A program made the translations under genes and the position numbers. From the NCBI GenBank assembly GCA_001598975.1, contig BBXU01000832.1, positions 62,001 through 126,000 on the forward strand: DNA of 64,000 nucleotides. Reading direction: 5' to 3'. Every line of letters begins with the position of its first letter. The stretch's first letter is position 1. The notes beneath the pieces are model-generated. The model was not told the DNA's origin, searched no databases, and saw nothing but the letters and a program-made list of their open reading frames with translations. Below, piece after piece: positions 58,901 to 64,000 of the stretch. This DNA comes from Parachlorella kessleri. Taxonomy: Eukaryota > Chlorophyta > Trebouxiophyceae > Chlorellales > Chlorellaceae.

Positions 58901-61210
58901 TGGATACGGCCAGCAAAACTGCTGCTACGGTGGTCCAGGCAAGTGTTAGCAACTCCAGAACATAGGTGCAGCCCATGTAGTAGACAGCTTTGCTTCTGCG
59001 TCTGCGTTGTGCATTACTCAGGTACAGGCAGGTAGGTGTGAAGGCCTGCAAGCGTAGCGCACACCGTGTGCGCAGGAAGGTATGGAGGTGCAGGGAGAGG
59101 ACTCTGCACCTGAGCAACCGACTAGCGTTTGGGATGCGGGTCGTTGGTGTGCACCCTGCCAACCTGGATGTCCCTGGGTTGCTGGATTATTCTGTGATAC
59201 TCTAAAATTTTGAGGGCCGATACTCTAGGCCCTTTGTAGGGCCGTTTTGATTGGCATCTATGTCTTGCAGGGCACCATGACTGAGCTGGACCGCGGCATG
59301 AGGCTTCTGGGGGGTGGAGAGGGGGACCAGCAGCGTAGGGAGCTGCCCTCCTTGCCCACACTGTTCTCCACGCCCGTAGAGGCCGTGGAAACAGAGAATG
59401 ATGACATTGACTACATGACCGATGAGGAGTGAGTTTGGCGCTCGGCAGCCCTGGATGCAAACATGGCATACTCAGCTGCATGCCATCATATCCCACCAAT
59501 GTTCCCCCTGCACTCCTTGGCCATTGCTGATGGGGTGCACTGAAGCGATTGTTGTGAGGCAGGGCTTTGCCCGTACTGGGCCATCCATTTTCCTCAATCA
59601 CGAGTTTCAGATGTAGCTGTGGGCTTTGCTTGGTGCCAACTGCTGGCTTTTTACCAAGTGGAGCTCCTGTTTGTGCAGGGAGCCTGCACTGTCTCCCACA
59701 TCGTCCGGCGGCATGTCCTCTCGTGCGGGGCTCTCCACGGCGTCGTCAGCGGCACTCTCCCCCCGCTCAGCAGCAGCAGCGGCGTCAGCAGCGTCAGCAG
59801 GAGCAGAGCCATCGCCACGGCCTTCAACTGCTGCCTCTGCTGCTGCGAGCGCTGCGGCTGCTGCCGGCGCCAAGGCGACGGCAGGCCTGGCGGCGGTGGG
59901 GGCTGCGCTGCGGCGTGCGGGCAGCACCAGCACCAAGGAGCGGCAGCAGGAGGGGAAGAATCAAACCAAGGACCGGCAGCAGGAGGGCAGGAAGTCAGAG
60001 CGAGGGGAACTGATGCAGGTAAGCGGCATTGGCAGGTGCACAGGAGGCATGTCTGGGTGGTGCTGCGGGGACTAGCTGCCGCTGCCCTTTTGTGAGGGGG
60101 CTTGATGGCTAGGAGGGAGCGGTGGTTAAGATTGCGGGGAGCTAGTGTGACACGCACCCCGTGGTCGCTGCCAATGCCCACCATTGTTCTCCTGGTGTCT
60201 TGGCGCCCTTTGTCGAGCAGGGTGCTACAACCACCGCTGCAAGGCCGGAGTTCAAGAGCGGGGCAACACACATGCGCACAACGTCCTCGATTCGGGAGGC
60301 CTACGGGCGCCCCAGGCACACAGAGAGGTGGGGCTCGTTTTTGCTGATCGTAGCTTGAGCTGTGCAATCTTGGATTCTTGTCCACTCTCCCCGGACGGCT
60401 GGTGTGCCCAACTTTTCTGCGCAGTTTGCAGTGGCTCCCAGTGCTAGTAGGGCAGGGCTCACTCGCTTGAGCCCTAAATGACCGGCTTACACAACCCCTG
60501 CCGACCTCAGCTGGCGCAACCACAAGGGGCCGCAGTTGATTGCCAAAGTTGATTGCCAAAGTTGATTGCCAGGCGCCATTCCTTGCTACTTCTTACATGC
60601 CCTAAGCATCCTGGAACCTGTGAACTGATTCTGTGGGCCTCCTGATGCCTGTCGAGATGACGCAGTAAAGACAGGGGCCCGTTGAGGGGAGGTGATGTAG
60701 GTGGCTGTATCAACCTTCTTCAGGTCCCAGCAAGTGAAGGGGATCATGGAGGAGAACCGGCGGCGGCTACAGGAGCGCGGGGAGAAGCTGGCCAACCTGG
60801 AGCAGCGCACGGCTCAAATGCAGGTAAAGTCTCCCTGTCTATTTGTGCCTCTTTAGCTGCGTGTTATTGGCCTCTGCCCATATATTCCCAGACAGGTAGG
60901 GGCTGATGGGGTAGCATACTAGCTGGGCTACAGGCACGGTTGCAATGTCCGCCATTTGCTCTTGCAGGGCAGGCTGACCCTGCTTCTTAATTGTTGCAAC
61001 CTGTGGCCAGTGCAAGTTGGGCCCGAGGTACTTAAGCATAGCAAGGTTGCGTGCTCCCAATCGATTCAACCAAAAAAGGCAGCGCTGTCGCTGCATAAGT
61101 ATTTTGCGAATATAAGGCTTATGCCATCGCAGGATGATGCCAGCGACTTTGCAAGCTTGGCGAAGCAGCTGGAGTCGTCTTTTGCCAACCGCAAATGGTG
61201 GCAGGTGTAA
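49934..61210 (+). CDS. Tomosyn/Lgl-family WD40 protein with C-terminal R-SNARE motif
   Basis: About 27 exons span 11 kb. Supported ones include 49934-50101, 50380-50514, 50678-50900, 53324-53986, 54528-54660, 55581-55866, 56371-56644, 57879-58062, 59680-60017, 60725-60823 and 61132-61210. Tomosyns bind syntaxin-type Q-SNAREs and regulate vesicle fusion; Lgl relatives act in exocytosis and polarity. The N-terminus shows the family hallmark DSLAFEPVQSLLAVGTQDGR. WD40-like blades follow: LLLVVHKNSGALVWDVR, RANCFAVGYDDGSILLYGVP, SALYFTGHRDGRVRVWD, GIVLVGHQAGEVRLYQF, LVLFAAGDDSTLLMLSLEKG and GVVTVSSDGALA. The C-terminus has VKGIMEENRRRLQERGEKL and FASLAKQLESSFANRKWWQV, an R-SNARE-like motif ending in the usual WW. 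Long Ala/Ser/Gln-rich inserts occur at about 53640-53840, 56371-56644 and 59700-59990. Two introns use GC donors. The junction between 50900 and 51253 was not resolved. Confidence 0.93.
54661..54666 (+). other. GC-type 5' splice site in tomosyn gene
   Basis: The exon ends CTGATGCAG and the intron begins GCAAGC. Joining to the exon at about 54869 gives LDLMQ followed by PGLLWSTKAL, which fits the tomosyn family better than any nearby GT donor. The consensus around the GC is otherwise perfect, as is typical of GC-AG introns. Confidence 0.65.
58940..58945 (+). other. Second GC-type 5' splice site in tomosyn gene
   Basis: The exon ends GTGGTCCAG and the intron begins GCAAGT, giving TAATVVQ joined to GTMTELDRGMRLLGG at 59272. 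Reading through hits a stop within ten codons, so splicing must occur here or nearby. Apart from the C it is the ideal donor consensus. Confidence 0.7.
60535..60570. repeat. 13-bp tandem repeat in a tomosyn intron
   Basis: GTTGATTGCCAAA occurs at 60535-60547 and 60548-60560, followed by a partial third copy (GTTGATTGCC) at 60561-60570. It lies in the intron before the SNARE-motif exon. Confidence 0.85.
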
Positions 61211-61787
61211 ACAGTGTGCTGCAGCATTTAGCTTAAGGGTTGTTATGGCATGTGGCTCAGGGTATGGTAGCCGCCATGTTTTACAAATGCCGTCCTCTTA
61301 TCATTCTCTCGGCAGTTGCCTTTCTACAACTGTGCAATGATAGAGCTTCACGGACATCTCTTTGTGCGAGTTGGTAGGGGTATGCATTTGAAGATGCCAG
61401 TTTCATTGCCATTCAGGAATTTGTCTCAAGCAGGCAGCAATCAGTTGGTGGCTGTTGTTGGTGTGTGGGTGGGCTGCTCCGCTCCCGCTACGGATGGGGG
61501 CCATGTGTTGCCTGGGATTCTTCTGGCCTCACCAATACTGTCATTTGCCTGTCAACGCATTCACAGCTATAGGCTAGCAGGTGCACAAGGGCCTTGGGAT
61601 AGACGTTGAGCTTGTGAACAGGAGTCGTTGAAGTCAATGCTACCAGGAATGGCTACCAGTCTAACCAGGAATCTCAGCATCTTAGGATCCAGCAACTGTT
61701 TTGCCAGCAAAATCAAAAGCACATAGATACTGGTATGTTGACTTGGGCCCTGCTTATTTTGCCTATCGCCAGCACCACAACAGCAGC
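61211..61787. other. Gap between tomosyn and aminotransferase genes
   Basis: These 577 bases on the same strand contain the tomosyn 3' untranslated region and the aminotransferase promoter or 5' exon. TGTAA overlaps the tomosyn stop codon and is the common green-algal poly(A) signal, but it may be coincidental. An in-frame ATG upstream at 61701 could extend the aminotransferase. Confidence 0.4.
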
Positions 61788-64000
61788 ATGGGCACCCCAC
61801 ATCTGGGCAACTCGACTTTCGGGTCGTTGCCCACCACCATCTTTGAGGAAATGAGCCGACTGGCGCAGCAGCACCAGTCCACCAACTTGGGCCAGGGTCA
61901 GCCATGCACACCACTTGCAAAGCGACATGTTCCCTTGGACGCCCTACCCTTAGGCTCACTTCTGGCTCGTGCCCACCTGGCGATCCCTTCACTGCCTGCA
62001 GGCTTCCCTGATGACCAGTTGGAGGGGCCCAAGGCTATGAAGGAGGTCGTTGCAAAGTGGGTGGCACTGTGCACAGCTGTGGCTGGCGGGGTGGCCTTCC
62101 TTACCAGCCACATAAGACTTCCGTTGTCCCTTTTTTGTGGATGTTTGGGGTATCCTTCATCCCACTTGAAGAAAGGCGGGGTTGGGGACACTTAACTTGG
62201 GTGGGAACCCAGGCACACGCAATGCAACCCTGCTGCAGGTCTTTACTTGAGCTCTCCAACCAGTACCCACCCCTGATGGGAGTCCCCGGGCTCCGGCAGG
62301 CTATTGCGCGGCACAGCCAGCGGTACACGGGCCTGCCATTGGACTGGCAGACTGAGGTGCTGGTGACAGTTGGGGCTACCGAGGCGCTAGCAGCGGCATT
62401 CCTGGGGCTATTGAACGAGGGTGACGAGGTAGGCTGCTAAGCGGGGACCATCCAAGTTGCAGGGTTGGTGGCAGTGACGTCATGCCACCATGTCAGGTCT
62501 GGATGGCCGGCTGCTGGTAAGTGGTGCCCAATGTTTGTTTTAGATCCGAGCTGCTAGGCAGCACCCAGGACCTTTGTAGAGTACCACCAATGGACAAAGA
62601 CTGCCTGTGGCCAGGTAAAGTCTTTGCTTGGTGTGCTGTGTGTGACCATGTGGCTGAGGTGGTGTATTTTAAGAATGCACAGCATAGCCTCTCCCGCTCT
62701 GTCTACCTGTAGGTTATCCTCTTTGAGCCGCTCTACGACTCGTATGTCCCTATGGTGCGACGGGCTGGGGCAGTGCCGGTGATTGTGCAGCTGCAGCCGC
62801 CCAACTGGACCTTCCAGCTTGACGGTGAGATGGTATTGAACAGAAAGAACTTAGTAGCAGGGGAGCATGTTGAGCACAGGGTGACTGGTACAGGGCATTG
62901 GCTAGACAGCTGACCTACCAAAGAACTGTTGAGGTAGTGAGTCAGGACCTTTGGTCTCCACCAGATTGCTTTGACCTTGTGCTGCTGGAGGGATGGATTC
63001 TTGTCCTTAATGTTTGCCCGCTGGTGCGCTTCCAAGCATCAGTTGCTGAGTGGCCTGATTGCCTCGCTACTGCGCAGAACTGCAGGCCGCCTTCAGCAGC
63101 CGCACCCGGCTGGTGGTGGTGAACACTCCCCACAACCCTACCGGCAAGGTGTTTTCGCTGCAGGAGCTGCAGGCCATAACAGGTGGGTATGTCTCGCTAG
63201 CCCCGCATGGGCAGACACTGACTTGCTGTATGATGCCTTCACGTGCACAGGTCGTGTTTGAGGGCACTGCCCGTGTTGCTTGGCACGAGTGCCAGCTGGC
63301 TTCCAGCACCCCACCCTGCACCTGATCCACCCTGGGGGTGCCTGCCGCTGAAGCATTTGTGCCTTACCACAGCCACAGCCTCCATTCCATTGTGGCATAT
63401 CCTGGCATCACCGTTCATTCCCTGAGCTGTTAAAACCAAAGCGCCGTGCTGGACACGTTTGAGAACGGCGTCCCTTAATTTGATCTGCAGGGCTATGTGC
63501 GAAGCACAACTGCCTAGCGCTGCTTGACGAAGTCTACCAGCACCTTGTGTTCCCAGGTAGGTTTCCCATGAGTCAGAGATTCGTCGTGGGTGAGCTGGCA
63601 AGCCTTGCAGATGCTGCAGGAGCCGTTACTTGGCTGAGCGGCCTCCTAGGCATGTATATAGCAAGAAGGCCGGCTGACCTGTGCAGTCCCCCAAAATCTG
63701 TGTCTCGTAATTTCTAGATGTGAAGGCAGTCCAATGCGATGGTGCAAGGCTTAGCCTGTCTGCCTCCTCCACTAAAAAGCATATCAAAGCTGCTTGGAGC
63801 AGAGACAGCCTTAGCGCTGGCACGTGCAACTAGTCCGTTTCAAGCAGGTGTAGACAAGACGTTTGGACAGCTTGGGCCAGGCTGGGTGTGGCCGGCAATG
63901 CCCACAGCCGCTCACTGCTGCTGCGCTGCGCCTGCTGCCGCTGGAGTGCAGGGACGGAGCATGCCACGCTGGCGCAGCTGCCGGACATGGCGGCCCGCTG
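61788..64000 (+). CDS. Class I/II PLP aminotransferase, kynurenine aminotransferase-like (5' part, cut by window end)
   Basis: Exons were read at 61788-61896, about 62003-62057, about 62240-62429, about 62714-62825, about 63072-63180, 63491-63556 and 63952 onward, all phase-consistent. The protein resembles the kynurenine aminotransferase / glutamine transaminase K / YbdL group, which moves amino groups between amino and 2-oxo acids using pyridoxal phosphate. Evidence is TTIFEEMSRLAQQHQSTNLG, GFPDDQLEGPKAM, NQYPPLMGVPGLRQAIARH, VLVTVGATEALAAAFLGLLN, VILFEPLYDSYVPMV, RTRLVVVNTPHNPTGKVFS and ALLDEVYQHLVF. The Asp and Tyr that contact the PLP ring lie in LLDEVY, and the substrate-binding Asn in NTPHNPTG. 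The catalytic Lys lies beyond the window. The start at 61788 is the nearest ATG before the conserved block; an in-frame ATG at 61701 or an upstream targeting exon are alternatives. Confidence 0.9.

Noticed and set aside
59651..60559. 302-codon minus-strand frame
   Set aside because: It is antisense to the Ala/Ser-rich tomosyn exon and introns; it is low complexity and the + strand exon is supported by phase and the downstream SNARE motif.
1..64000. CRISPR arrays, rRNA, tRNA, prokaryotic operons or viral genomes
   Set aside because: Nothing with the required repeats, conserved RNA motifs or gene style was found; repeats present are isolated short duplications in noncoding DNA.

Overview
The window is nuclear DNA from a eukaryote, most likely a green alga of the core Chlorophyta (Chlorophyceae or a near relative). 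This rests on GC-moderate, intron-dense genes with GT-AG introns of about 80 to 500 bases, Ala/Gln/Ser-rich inserts, large MYND-finger proteins of the kind expanded in green algae, a plant-type organellar single-stranded-DNA-binding protein with a PDF motif, and a plant-type tomosyn. The species cannot be named from the sequence. There is no bacterial operon, CRISPR array, rRNA or recognisable tRNA. Genes were rebuilt by joining exons so that splice phase and known family motifs agree; most predicted proteins close exactly in frame.

Layout: (1) 0-16 kb: two paralogous MYND-finger genes of almost equal length (940 and 939 aa) on the + strand at 348-4275 and 11268-15971. Between them lie a leucine-rich-repeat-like gene (6673-8832, +) and a small 134-aa gene (10326-10856, -). 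(2) 17.7-27 kb: a 617-aa probable plastid protein (17721-21018, -), divergent from a long disordered protein (21365-26262, +). (3) 27.7-39 kb: an organellar OSB-type ssDNA-binding protein (27698-29618, -), a 494-aa unrecognised Cys-rich protein (30421-32714, +), and a TRF4-type non-canonical poly(A) polymerase (33777-39043, -). (4) 39-49 kb: protein farnesyltransferase beta subunit (39358-43636, +), followed by a 5'-truncated LINE retrotransposon flanked by an 11-bp target-site duplication (43771-44378, -), then an EXS-domain membrane protein (45525 to at least 48875, -). (5) 49.9-64 kb: a tomosyn/Lgl WD40 protein with a C-terminal R-SNARE motif (49934-61210, +, about 27 exons) and the 5' part of a class I/II aminotransferase (61788 to the window end, +).

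From 10 to 50 kb the genes alternate strand strictly, giving divergent pairs with short shared upstream regions (about 300-800 bases) and convergent pairs with longer gene-poor gaps (about 1-1.8 kb). The genes do not form one pathway: they serve RNA surveillance, prenylation, vesicle fusion, organelle DNA maintenance, membrane transport and amino-acid metabolism. No new multi-gene system was seen. The most notable items are the LINE insertion with its target-site duplication, the MYND paralogue pair with a near-identical finger exon, a decayed tandem triplication of a farnesyltransferase exon end, two GC-AG introns in the tomosyn gene, and three conserved-looking proteins with no recognised function.
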